Origin: Pseudonocardia sp. SCN 73-27
GTDB taxonomy: Bacteria; Actinomycetota; Actinomycetes; Mycobacteriales; Pseudonocardiaceae
Direction: 5' to 3'
Length of the DNA: 64,000 nt
Assembly: GCA_001725415.1 (NCBI GenBank)
Contig: MEGH01000023.1
Location: forward strand, 161,860 to 225,859
Every line of letters starts with the position of its first letter. The stretch's first letter is position 1. Below are positions 49,123 to 57,171 of the stretch, piece after piece. The notes beneath the pieces are model-generated. The model made no database searches, had not been told where the DNA came from, and saw only the letters and a list, made by a program, of their open reading frames with translations. The position numbers were made by a program, and so were the translations under genes.

Positions 49123-50259
49123 ATGACGCGCGTGACCCCCACCACGGTCCGCCCCGACGGCCTCGCCGCGCTCCGCGACGCCGTCCTCGACTCCGCGGGC
49201 ACCCTCGGCATCGCCGGAGCCGGCACCGCCGCATCCTGGGGCGGCACGCTCTCGTACGTCGACACGGTGATCGACGTCGGTGGCCTCGACGGCATCATCA
49301 CCCACAACCCCGGCGACATGACCGTCTCCGTCCACGCCGGCACCCCGCTGCGCGAGCTCCAGACCGCGCTGGCCGACCACGGTCAACAGGTGTCGTTCGA
49401 CGCCGCCCGTGTCTCCCGGGGCGCGACCGTCGGCGGGCTCGTCGCCACCGCCGACGGCGGCCCCGCGGCACTCGTCCACGGCACCCTGCGCGACCTCGTC
49501 ATCGGCATGACGATCGTCCTCGCCGACGGCACCGTCGCCCGTACCGGCGGGCACGTCATCAAGAACGTCACCGGCTACGACCTGGCCAAGCTCATGCACG
49601 GCTCCTACGGCACGCTCGGCGTGGTCGCCGAGGTCGTGCTGCGGCTGCACCCCGTGCCGGAGGCCTCCGCGACCCTCGCCGTCGACTGCACGCTCGACGA
49701 CGCCGCCGACCACGCCGCCCGCCTCTTCGCCCAGCCCCTCGACCCGGCCGCGGTCGAGTGGTACTCGACCGGCTCCGCGTCGGGGACGCTGCTCGTGCGT
49801 ATGGAGGGCACGGTCGACGCGTTGCCGCGGCGGGTGGACCGGCTCCGCTCCGTCCTCGGCTCGGGCCACGACTCCGCCTCCGCCTCCGACGTATGGGACA
49901 GCCATGCCGCGGCCGTCCGCGGAGCGCCCGGGCAGGCGGTGCTGCGCATCGGCGCCCGGCCCTCCCGGCTCGCCGCGCTCGTCGCATCGCTCCCTGCCCA
50001 CGGTGCCGCCGTGGGCCTGGGCACCGGCGTCGCCACGGTCGCCCTGCCCGCCGACGCCGTCGCCGACGCCCACGCGGGCGTCCACGCGGCGGGCGGCACC
50101 TCCGTCCTGCGCGACCGCACCGACGGGTTCACCGGCCACGCCTGGGGACCCCCACCGTCGGCGACAGCCCTGCTCAGGTCGCTCAAACGCACCCTCGACC
50201 CCGACGGCCGGCTCGGACCCGGCCGGCTCGCCCCGTGGCTGCAGGAGGACCCCCGATGA
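49123..50259 (+). CDS. glcE: Glycolate oxidase FAD-binding subunit GlcE, copy 1
   Basis: A 378-residue shorter FAD-binding paralogue of GlcD without the iron-sulphur module. It shows GIAGAGTAASWGG, FDAARVSRGATVGGLVATADGGPAALVHGTLRDLVIGMTIVLADGTVARTGGHVIKNVTGYDLAKLMHGSYGTLGVV and the C-terminal HAWGPPPSATALLRSLKRTLDPDGRLGPGR. The ATG at 49123 has GGAG 6 nt upstream. Its stop overlaps glcF1 by 4 nt. Confidence 0.92.
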   Translation: MTRVTPTTVRPDGLAALRDAVLDSAGTLGIAGAGTAASWGGTLSYVDTVIDVGGLDGIITHNPGDMTVSVHAGTPLRELQTALADHGQQVSFDAARVSRGATVGGLVATADGGPAALVHGTLRDLVIGMTIVLADGTVARTGGHVIKNVTGYDLAKLMHGSYGTLGVVAEVVLRLHPVPEASATLAVDCTLDDAADHAARLFAQPLDPAAVEWYSTGSASGTLLVRMEGTVDALPRRVDRLRSVLGSGHDSASASDVWDSHAAAVRGAPGQAVLRIGARPSRLAALVASLPAHGAAVGLGTGVATVALPADAVADAHAGVHAAGGTSVLRDRTDGFTGHAWGPPPSATALLRSLKRTLDPDGRLGPGRLAPWLQEDPR

Positions 50260-51638
50260 CCTCGACCCCCGCCGGCTCCGCCGACACCAACCTCCCCCGG
50301 TCCGGGCCCAGCGCCTTCGACGCCCACCGCCCGCCCGAACGCGACCTCCTCGACGACTGCGTCCACTGCGGCTTCTGCCTGCCCACCTGCCCCACCTACC
50401 AGCTCTGGGGCGAGGAGATGGACTCCCCACGCGGGCGCATCTACCTCATGGACCTCGCCGAGAAGGGCGACATCGCCCTCGAAGGATCCTTCGCGACGCA
50501 CATCGACCGCTGCCTCGGCTGCATGGCCTGCGTGACCGCCTGCCCCTCCGGTGTCCAGTACGACCGGCTGCTGGAGTCGGTGCGCCCGCAGGTGGAACGC
50601 AACGTCCCGCGCGACCGCGAGGACAAGCTCTTCCGCGACGCGATCTTCGCGCTCTTCCCGTACAAGAGACGCCTGCGTGCCGCCGCGCTCCCGGGTGCGC
50701 TGTACCAGAAGCTGGCCCGCGTCCCGGCGATCCGCAAGTTCGTCGACGGCGGCACCGAGCGCCTGCGCGGCACAAGGTTCTCCCGCCTCGCGGCCCTGGA
50801 GTCGCTGCTGCCACCGGTCACGGTCAAGGAGGCGTTCGCGTCCCTGCCTGCCGTCGCCCCGGCCGTCGGACCGCGCCGCGCCCGGGTCGCCCTGCTGTCC
50901 GGGTGCGTGCAGGACGTGTTCTTCCACCGCGTCAACGAGGCCACCGTCCGCGTCCTCGCCGCCGAGGGTGCCGACGTCATCGTCCCCCGGGACCAGCAGT
51001 GCTGCGGCGCCCTCGAACTGCACGCCGGCCGCGAACCCTCCGCCCTCGCCCGCGCTCGCCGCACGATCGAGACCTTCGAGAAGCTCCTCGCCTCGGGGGT
51101 CGACCATGTCGTCACCAACGTCGCCGGCTGCGGATCGTCGATGAAGGAGTACGGGCACCTGCTCGCCGACGACCCTTCGTGGGCCGCGCGCGCAGCCGCC
51201 TTCTCCGCCTCGGTGAAGGACGTCCACGAGGTCCTCGCCGAGCTCCTCGCCGACGGCGGCCCCCGCGCACCGCGCAACCCTGTGAACGCGCGGGTCGCCT
51301 ACCACGACGCCTGCCACCTCGGGCACGCCCAGGGGGTGCGCACCCAGCCCCGCGACGTGCTGCGCAGCGTCCCCGGCGTCGAGGTCGTCGACATCCCCGA
51401 GGCCGCCCTCTGCTGCGGGTCCGCGGGCATCTACAACATGGTCATGCCCGACGCCGCCGACGAGCTCGGCGCCCGCAAGGCCGCCAACGTCCGCTCGGTC
51501 GCCCCCGACGTCGTCGTCACCGCCAACCCCGGCTGCCTGCTGCAGATGGGCAAACACCTGGGTTCGGACGTGCCGTTGCTGCACCCCGTCCAACTCCTCG
51601 ACGCCAGCATCCGGGGCGTCCCGATCCCCACGAGCTGA
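50256..51638 (+). CDS. glcF: Glycolate oxidase iron-sulphur subunit GlcF, copy 1
   Basis: The 460-residue electron-transfer subunit has two 4Fe-4S motifs, CVHCGFCLPTCP (C35, C38, C41, C45) and CLGCMACVTACP (C86, C89, C92, C96), then two CCG domains (QQCCGALELHAG with NVAGCGSSMKEYG; ALCCGSAGIYNM with TANPGCLLQM). The ATG overlaps the glcE1 stop (ATGA). The last gene of operon 1, it is followed 42 nt later by a palindromic terminator-like repeat. Confidence 0.95.
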   Translation: MTSTPAGSADTNLPRSGPSAFDAHRPPERDLLDDCVHCGFCLPTCPTYQLWGEEMDSPRGRIYLMDLAEKGDIALEGSFATHIDRCLGCMACVTACPSGVQYDRLLESVRPQVERNVPRDREDKLFRDAIFALFPYKRRLRAAALPGALYQKLARVPAIRKFVDGGTERLRGTRFSRLAALESLLPPVTVKEAFASLPAVAPAVGPRRARVALLSGCVQDVFFHRVNEATVRVLAAEGADVIVPRDQQCCGALELHAGREPSALARARRTIETFEKLLASGVDHVVTNVAGCGSSMKEYGHLLADDPSWAARAAAFSASVKDVHEVLAELLADGGPRAPRNPVNARVAYHDACHLGHAQGVRTQPRDVLRSVPGVEVVDIPEAALCCGSAGIYNMVMPDAADELGARKAANVRSVAPDVVVTANPGCLLQMGKHLGSDVPLLHPVQLLDASIRGVPIPTS

Positions 51639-51680
51639 CTGTGCGGCCGTCGGGCGCGTCGCGGCTGTGGGCCACAACCC

Positions 51681-51734
51681 GCGCGCAACCTCACGGTCGT
51701 GGCTCGGCCCGTCGACAGCAATGAGGTTGCGCGC
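51681..51734 (+). terminator. Palindromic repeat family 2, copy B (after glcF1)
   Basis: Inverted repeat with perfect 13-nt arms GCGCGCAACCTCA (51681-51693) and its complement (51722-51734), loop 28 nt. The complementary strand carries GCGCGCAACCTCATTGCTGT, identical to 20 bases of copy A at 14993-15012. It separates glcDEF operon 1 from the DinB-like gene. Confidence 0.6.
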
Positions 51735-51758
51735 ACCCTCAGCGGCGGGCGCGGGTCC

Positions 51759-51764
51759 TACCAT
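51759..51764 (+). promoter_or_regulatory. Leaderless-type -10 box of DinB-like gene
   Basis: TACCAT fits TANNNT and lies exactly 7 nt before the ATG at 51772, so the transcript probably begins at the start codon. No clear -35. Confidence 0.45.
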
Positions 51765-51771
51765 CGGCGGC

Positions 51772-52344
51772 ATGGCGTCCGGCAGCCCGCTCGCGCAACA
51801 GCTGTCCGAGCAGCTCGACTGGCACTGGAGCACAGCGGTTCGCCCCCGGCTCGCGGACCTGTCCGACGACGAGTACTTCTGGGAGCCCGCGCCGGGCTGC
51901 TGGTCCGTACGCCCCCGCGATGCCGCGGTACCGGGACCCCAGCCGGGCAGCGGGCCGTGGACCGTCGACTTCGCGCTCCCGGAGCCCGACCCACCGCCGG
52001 TCACGACGATCGCGTGGCGGCTCGCGCACGTGATCGTCGGAGTGTTCGGGATGCGAGCGGCACGTCACTTCGGGGGACGGCCGATGAACTACGACGACGT
52101 CGTGTACGCCGGCACGGCCGACGGGGCGCTCGCGCAGCTCGACGAGACCTACACCGCCTGGTCCGCCGGTGTCCGCGATCTCGACGACGACGCGCTGGCC
52201 CGCCCCGTCGGACCGGCGGAGGGCGGATGGGCCGAACATCCGATGATCGAGCTGGTGCTGCACATCAACCGTGAGGCGATCCACCACGCGGCCGAGATCC
52301 TGCTGCTGCGCGACCTCTACAGGGCGCGACGCACGGGCGGCTGA
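51772..52344 (+). CDS. DinB-superfamily protein
   Basis: A 190-residue DinB/YfiT-like four-helix-bundle protein: LSEQLDWHWSTAVRPRLADLSDDEYFWEPAPGCWSVR, then TTIAWRLAHVIVGVFGMRAARHFGG and IELVLHINREAIHHAAEILLLRDL. Histidines in LAHV and HINREAIHHAAE could form the usual metal triad. Actinobacterial relatives include mycothiol-dependent enzymes, but no specific reaction can be assigned. It separates glcDEF operon 1 from the GntR gene. Confidence 0.8.
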   Translation: MASGSPLAQQLSEQLDWHWSTAVRPRLADLSDDEYFWEPAPGCWSVRPRDAAVPGPQPGSGPWTVDFALPEPDPPPVTTIAWRLAHVIVGVFGMRAARHFGGRPMNYDDVVYAGTADGALAQLDETYTAWSAGVRDLDDDALARPVGPAEGGWAEHPMIELVLHINREAIHHAAEILLLRDLYRARRTGG

Positions 52345-52389
52345 GCCGGGGGTCGCGGTAGGGTCCGCGGCACCTTGGAGCGCGGGAGT

Positions 52390-53100
52390 GTGGTGGGCGT
52401 GGCGGTCGGCGCCGCAGCGAAGGGTCCGGCGCCGCGGCGTGGCGGCGCGAAGGCCCGTGCGTTGGAGCACGTCAAGGATCGCATCCTGACCGGTGGTTTC
52501 CGGGGTGGCGACCTGATCAGCGAGGGTGAGGTCGCGGCGGCGCTGGGGATGTCCCGGACGCCGGTGCGGGAGGCGTTCCTGCGGCTGGAGGCCGAGGGGT
52601 TGCTGCGGCTGTATCCGCAGCGGGGTGCGCTGGTGGTGCCGGTGTCGCCGGAGGAGGTCCGGGCGGTGATGGAGGCGCGGTTGGTGATCGAGCAGTTCGC
52701 GGCCCGCGCGGTGTGTCGTGCCGACGATGCGGGTCGCGCGCGGATCGGCGAGGCCCTGGACGTGCAGCTCGACCGGCAGCGCGCGGCGGGCGACGACCTG
52801 CGCGGCTTCCTCGACGCGGACCGCGCGTTCCACACGGTGCTGGTGGAGGCGGCGGGCAACCCGATCCTGGCCGACGTCTACTCGTCGCTGCGGGACAGGC
52901 AGTTGCGCATGATCGGCGAGTCGGCGGTGCGGGACCCGCGGCGGACGGCGACGATCGTCGATGAGCACACGCGGATCGCGATGGCGGTCCGCGAGGGTGA
53001 CGCGGACGCGTTGCTCGACGCGGCGCGCGTGCACCTGTCGGGCACGGTGATGGCGTTGGGCCTGGCCGTCGAGACCCCGGGTCTGCTCACAACGGACTGA
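52390..53100 (+). CDS. GntR-family regulator (FCD domain)
   Basis: About 236 residues: an N-terminal winged helix-turn-helix (ALEHVKDRILTGGFRGGDLISEGEVAAALGMSRTPVREAFLRLEAEGLL) and a C-terminal all-helical FCD ligand domain (RLVIEQFAARAVCRADD ... DADRAFHTVLVEAAGNPILADVYSSLRDRQLRM ... DEHTRIAMAVREGDADALLDAARVHL), with acidic and histidine residues placed for metal-assisted carboxylate binding. It lies directly upstream of glcDEF operon 2 on the same strand. By position it is the likely sensor of glycolate or a related acid (as GlcC is in E. coli), an inference. Several in-frame GTGs make the exact start uncertain. Confidence 0.88.
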   Translation: MVGVAVGAAAKGPAPRRGGAKARALEHVKDRILTGGFRGGDLISEGEVAAALGMSRTPVREAFLRLEAEGLLRLYPQRGALVVPVSPEEVRAVMEARLVIEQFAARAVCRADDAGRARIGEALDVQLDRQRAAGDDLRGFLDADRAFHTVLVEAAGNPILADVYSSLRDRQLRMIGESAVRDPRRTATIVDEHTRIAMAVREGDADALLDAARVHLSGTVMALGLAVETPGLLTTD

Positions 53101-53109
53101 TCTCTCACC

Positions 53110-53170
53110 TTGCTCGTGGAGAACGGCGCGGCTACCGTCGCACACGACTTGTATCTCAGTTGTGTACGAG
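53110..53170 (+). promoter_or_regulatory. glcDEF-2 promoter with GntR-like operator
   Basis: -35 TTGCTC (53110-53115) and -10 TACCGT (53133-53138) are 17 bp apart, giving a transcript start near 53145. Just downstream lies CTTGTA-N11-TACGAG (53148-53170, one mismatch between arms), holding two TTGTRT half-sites. A repressor bound there would block the glcD2 transcript. AGGAGG overlaps its end, 4 nt before the ATG at 53179. Confidence 0.45.
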
Positions 53171-53178
53171 GAGGGTGC

Positions 53179-54630
53179 ATGGAGCACTCCGTTCTCCGGT
53201 CCGAGTTCGTCGCGGCGATCGGGGCCGGCGCGGTGCTCGACGACCCGGTGTCGTTGCGCTCCTACGAGTGCGACGGCCTGACCGGGTTCCGGGTGGTGCC
53301 GGAGTTCGTGCTGCTGCCCACCGACACCGCCCAGGTCGCGGCCGCTGTGTCGATCTGCGCGCGGCACGCCGTGCCGTTCGTCGCCCGCGGCGCGGGGACG
53401 TGCCTGTCGGGCGGGTCGCTGCCGGTGGCCCAGGGCGTCGTCATCTCGTTGCAGAAGCTGCGCTCGGTGCTGGAGATCGACGTCGAGAACCGGCGCGCGG
53501 TCGTCCAGCCCGGGGTGACGAACCTCGACGTCAGCAAGGCCGTCGCCGAGTACGGGCTCTACTTCGCGCCCGACCCGTCGAGCCAGCAGGTGTGCACGAT
53601 CGGCGGGAACGTCGCCGAGAACTCCGGTGGGGCGCACTGCCTCAAGTACGGGTTCACCGTCCACCACATCCACGAGGTCGAGGTCGTCCTCGCGGACGGC
53701 TCCGTCACGACGCTCGGGGCCCCGTCGCCGCACCAGCCGGGGTACGACCTGCTGGGCGCGTTCATCGGCTCGGAGGGAACGCTCGGGATCGTCACCCGGG
53801 TCACCGTGAAGCTGCTGGCCAGGCCGACGGCCGTGCGCACGCTCGTCGCCGACTTCCCGTCGGTCGAGCAGGCCGGCGACACCGTGACCGGGATGATCGC
53901 GGCGGGCATCGTGCCGGCGGCCGTCGAGATGATGGACGCGCTGGCGCTGGAGGCCGTCGAGGCGTCGGTGCAGGCGGGCTACTCCCTCGACACCGCGGCC
54001 GCACTGCTCGTGGAGCTCGACGGCCCGCCGGCCGAGGTCGAGACGCAGTTCGCCGAGATCGAGCAGCTGTGCCAGGACAACGGCACGACGAAGCTGGTCA
54101 TCGCGCCGACACCGGAGTCGCGCGCGGCGATGTGGAAGGGGCGCAAGGCAGCGTTCGCAGCGGTGGGCCGGATCAGCCCGAACTACTTCGTGCAGGACGG
54201 CGTCGTGCCCCGCACCCGGCTCGCCGAGGCGCTGGTCCGGATCTCGGAGATGGCCGACGAGGCCGGGCTGCGGGTGGCCAACGTCTTCCACGCAGGCGAC
54301 GGCAACCTCCACCCCCTGGTGCTCTACAGCGAGGAGGCCGGCGAGCACGACCGCGCCGAGCACCTGTCGACGGCGATCGCAGAGCTGTGCGTCGACCTCG
54401 GCGGCTCGCTGTCGGGTGAGCACGGCATCGGCACCGACAAGGCCTGCTCGATGCCGCGCCAGTACAGCGACGTCGATCTGGCGACGATGACGTTGCTGCG
54501 CAAGGCGTTCGACCCCGACGAGATCTGCAACCCGGGCAAGCTGCTGCCGACGCCCCGGCTCTGCGGCGACCGCCCCGGCCCACATCGCGCCCACCCGCTG
54601 GAGGCGGCGGGCATCATCGAGCGGATCTGA
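53179..54630 (+). CDS. glcD: Glycolate oxidase FAD subunit GlcD, copy 2
   Basis: A 483-residue paralogue of the gene at 47641, similar along the whole length: RSYECDGLTGFRVVPEFVLLP, PDPSSQQVCTIGGNVAENSGGAHCLKYG, NVFHAGDGNLHPLVLYS and GEHGIGTDKACSMP. In the FAD loop the usual Gly is a Cys (RGAGTCLSGG, C75). The ATG at 53179 has AGGAGGG upstream. Third-position codon choice is more mixed than in copy 1. Confidence 0.95.
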   Translation: MEHSVLRSEFVAAIGAGAVLDDPVSLRSYECDGLTGFRVVPEFVLLPTDTAQVAAAVSICARHAVPFVARGAGTCLSGGSLPVAQGVVISLQKLRSVLEIDVENRRAVVQPGVTNLDVSKAVAEYGLYFAPDPSSQQVCTIGGNVAENSGGAHCLKYGFTVHHIHEVEVVLADGSVTTLGAPSPHQPGYDLLGAFIGSEGTLGIVTRVTVKLLARPTAVRTLVADFPSVEQAGDTVTGMIAAGIVPAAVEMMDALALEAVEASVQAGYSLDTAAALLVELDGPPAEVETQFAEIEQLCQDNGTTKLVIAPTPESRAAMWKGRKAAFAAVGRISPNYFVQDGVVPRTRLAEALVRISEMADEAGLRVANVFHAGDGNLHPLVLYSEEAGEHDRAEHLSTAIAELCVDLGGSLSGEHGIGTDKACSMPRQYSDVDLATMTLLRKAFDPDEICNPGKLLPTPRLCGDRPGPHRAHPLEAAGIIERI

Positions 54631-54633
54631 CAC

Positions 54634-55812
54634 ATGCCCCCCACCACGACCTTCGGTCCTAGGACCGTCGAGGAGCTGCGCGACGCCGTCGCCGGTTCCG
54701 CGACCTCGCACCCGCGGCTGCTCGTCACCGCCGCCGGCACCGCCGCGACCACCGGTGGGCGGCCCGACCCGGCCGACGCGGTCGTCGACACCACCGCGTT
54801 GTCCGGCGTCCTGAACTACACCCCGGCCGACATGACGGTCGCCGTCCGCGCGGGCACCCCGCTCGCCGACGTGCAGGCCGAGCTGGGCGAACACGGCCAG
54901 CACGTGGCCTTCGACGCCGCGCGGGTGCGCCGGGGCGCGACCGTCGGCGGGCTGCTCGCCACCGGCGACGGCGGGCCGCTGCGCCAGATGTACGGGACGC
55001 TGCGCGACCTCGTCATCGGCGTCACCGTCGTGCTGGGCGACGGCACCGTCGCGAAGGCGGGCGGGCACGTCATCAAGAACGTCGCGGGCTACGACCTGGC
55101 CAAGCTCTTCCACGGCTCGCTCGGCACGCTGGGCGTCGTCGCAGAGGTGGTGCTGCGGCTGCATCCGTTGCCGCGCACCGCCGCCACGGTCGCTCTGCCC
55201 GCCGACGCGGCCGCCGCCACCCGGCTGGGGGTCGAGCTGATCGCGGCGGGCACCGAGCCGGCCGCGCTGGAGTGGACGCCCGGCACCGGGCTGCTGGTGC
55301 GGATCGAGGGCACGCCGGACGGGGTCCGCGAGCGCGTCGGCACCGTCCTCGCGAAGAACTCCGGCGCCCACGTCCTCGCCGGTGCCGACGAGGAGGCCGC
55401 CTGGACCGCGGTCGCCGCCGTCGCCGACCCGGCCGCGTCGAACACGACGGTGCTGCGTGCAGGGACGCTGCCGTCGGACGGGCCCGGGTTCCTCGCTGCG
55501 CTCGGTGCCGCCGCCGACGCCTCGGGGACCACGCTCGCGAGCAGCAGCTCCGTCGGGGTCGGGGTGCACACCGTCGCGCTGAGCGGTGGGACGCACGAGC
55601 CGGTCCTCGCGGCCGCACACGCCGCCGCAGGGTCGTCGGTGTCGGTGCTCCGCTACGACGGCCTCGCCGCCGACACTCCGCTGTGGGGCCCGCCGCCGCC
55701 CGCAGTCGCGCTGATGCGCGCGGTCAAGGCCCGCTTCGACCCGGCCGACCGCTTCGGCGCCGGCCGCCTGTCCCCCTGGCTCGCACCCCTTCATGAAGGA
55801 GCCCCGGCGTGA
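54634..55812 (+). CDS. glcE: Glycolate oxidase FAD-binding subunit GlcE, copy 2
   Basis: A 392-residue GlcE starting 3 nt after glcD2. It has VTAAGTAATTGGRP, FDAARVRRGATVGGLLATGDGGPLRQMYGTLRDLVIGVTVVLGDGTVAKAGGHVIKNVAGYDLAKLFHGSLGTLGVV and a C-terminal GPPPPAVALMRAVKARFDPADRFGAGRLSPW. It overlaps glcF2 by 4 nt. Its central part diverges from copy 1 more than the FAD core does. Confidence 0.92.
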   Translation: MPPTTTFGPRTVEELRDAVAGSATSHPRLLVTAAGTAATTGGRPDPADAVVDTTALSGVLNYTPADMTVAVRAGTPLADVQAELGEHGQHVAFDAARVRRGATVGGLLATGDGGPLRQMYGTLRDLVIGVTVVLGDGTVAKAGGHVIKNVAGYDLAKLFHGSLGTLGVVAEVVLRLHPLPRTAATVALPADAAAATRLGVELIAAGTEPAALEWTPGTGLLVRIEGTPDGVRERVGTVLAKNSGAHVLAGADEEAAWTAVAAVADPAASNTTVLRAGTLPSDGPGFLAALGAAADASGTTLASSSSVGVGVHTVALSGGTHEPVLAAAHAAAGSSVSVLRYDGLAADTPLWGPPPPAVALMRAVKARFDPADRFGAGRLSPWLAPLHEGAPA

Positions 55813-57098
55813 GCACGTCCTACGACGCCCACCACCCGCCCCGGCGCGACGTCCTCGACGAGTGCGTCCACTGTGGCTTCTGCCTGCCCACCTGCCCGAC
55901 CTACGCCGTCACCGGTCTGGAGACCGAGTCGCCGCGCGGGCGCATCTACATGATGGACCTGGCTGCGCGCGGCGAGATCGGTGTCGACGAGGCGTTCGGC
56001 GAGCACATCGACTCCTGCCTCGGCTGCCTCGCGTGCGTGACGGCGTGCCCGTCGGGGGTGCAGTACGACAAGCTGATCGAGTCGGTGCGCCCGCAGGTGG
56101 AGCGCAACGTGCCCCGCACCCGCGCCGACAGGCTGTTCCGCGGTCTGGTGTTCGCCCTGTTCCCGCATCCGAACCGGCTACGGATCGCCGCGCTCGGCGG
56201 CATCGTCTACCAGCGCACGGGCCTGCGTTCGCTCGTGCACCGGCTCGGGCTGATCGACAGGCTGCCCGCCCGGCTGCGGGCGTTGGAGTCGTTGCTGCCG
56301 CCCGTCACCGTTCGAGCGCTGTTCTCCCGGACCCCGGAACGCACCCGGCCCGCCGGCCCTGTGCGGATGCGCGTCGGGCTCCTGGCGGGATGCGCGCAGC
56401 GGGTGTTCTTCGGTGACGTCAACGCCGCCACCGTCCGCGTCCTCGCCGCCGAGGGGTGCGACGTGCTCGTCCCCCAGGACCGGCAGTGCTGCGGCGCGCT
56501 CTCCGTCCATGCAGGCCGCGAGGAAGAGGGCCTGGTCCGGGCGCGGGCGACGATCGAGATGTTCGAGCGGTACCGGCTCGACGTCGTCGTCGCCAACGTC
56601 GCGGGCTGCGGGTCGACGCTCAAGGAGTACGGCGACCTCCTCGCCGACGACCCGGCATGGGCGGAGCGGGCGGAGCGGTTCAGCGCCAAGGTCCGCGACA
56701 TATCCGAGCTGCTCGCCGAGCTGACCCCGCGGGCGCCGCGGCACCCGATCTCGACGCGGGTCGCTTACCACGACGCCTGCCACCTCTCGAACGCCCAGAG
56801 GATCCGGTCGCAGCCCCGCGCGGTGCTGCGGTCGATCCCCGACCTGCAGCTGCACGACATCGCCGAGGCCGAGCTGTGCTGCGGCTCGGCGGGCATCTAC
56901 AACCTCGTCGAGCCGGAGACGGCCGAGGAGCTCGGGCAGCGCAAGGCCAGGAACATCGAGGCGGTCTCCCCCGACGTCGTCGTCACGGCCAACGCGGGCT
57001 GCCTGCTGCAGATCCGCCGCTTCCTCGACGCCGGCATCCCGCTGCTGCACCCGGTCCAGCTGGTGGACGCGTCGATCCGCGGCGTCGACCCGCTGTGA
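55809..57098 (+). CDS. glcF: Glycolate oxidase iron-sulphur subunit GlcF, copy 2
   Basis: A 429-residue paralogue of the gene at 50256, starting at GTG. The 4Fe-4S motifs are CVHCGFCLPTCP (C19, C22, C25, C29) and CLGCLACVTACP (C70, C73, C76, C80); the CCG domains (RQCCGALSVHAG, NVAGCGSTLKEYG, ELCCGSAGIYNL) are intact. It lacks the roughly 16-residue N-terminal extension of copy 1. Its stop codon lies inside the left arm of a perfect hairpin. Confidence 0.95.
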   Translation: MSTSYDAHHPPRRDVLDECVHCGFCLPTCPTYAVTGLETESPRGRIYMMDLAARGEIGVDEAFGEHIDSCLGCLACVTACPSGVQYDKLIESVRPQVERNVPRTRADRLFRGLVFALFPHPNRLRIAALGGIVYQRTGLRSLVHRLGLIDRLPARLRALESLLPPVTVRALFSRTPERTRPAGPVRMRVGLLAGCAQRVFFGDVNAATVRVLAAEGCDVLVPQDRQCCGALSVHAGREEEGLVRARATIEMFERYRLDVVVANVAGCGSTLKEYGDLLADDPAWAERAERFSAKVRDISELLAELTPRAPRHPISTRVAYHDACHLSNAQRIRSQPRAVLRSIPDLQLHDIAEAELCCGSAGIYNLVEPETAEELGQRKARNIEAVSPDVVVTANAGCLLQIRRFLDAGIPLLHPVQLVDASIRGVDPL

Positions 57099-57134
57099 GT
57101 GGCGTTATTGGTGATAGCCAATAACGCCACTCAC
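57095..57134. terminator. Palindromic repeat family 3, copy A
   Basis: Perfect 17-bp stem, GTGAGTGGCGTTATTGG and its complement, with a 6-nt loop (TGATAG). It begins at the glcF2 stop codon and lies between the convergent glcF2 and thiL. The right side continues GCCACTCACGACC, shared with copy B at 59119-59131 (reverse strand). Confidence 0.8.
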
Positions 57135-57171
57135 GACCTCGGACCAGTCGCGCCGACAGAACCGCAGGCTC

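Noticed and set aside
47575-50430. Minus-strand open frame of about 950 codons opposite glcD1/E1/F1
   Set aside because: Gly/Asp/Val low-complexity mirror of the GC-biased coding strand, with no domain-like segments.
47532-51638. Very long open frame covering glcD1, glcE1 and glcF1
   Set aside because: Its first two thirds are Arg/Pro/His-rich antiphase translation of glcD1 and glcE1. Only the last 460 residues are real (GlcF).
51739-55794. Minus-strand open frame of about 1350 codons
   Set aside because: Antisense shadow crossing the DinB, GntR, glcD2 and glcE2 genes; Arg/His-rich with no conserved motif.
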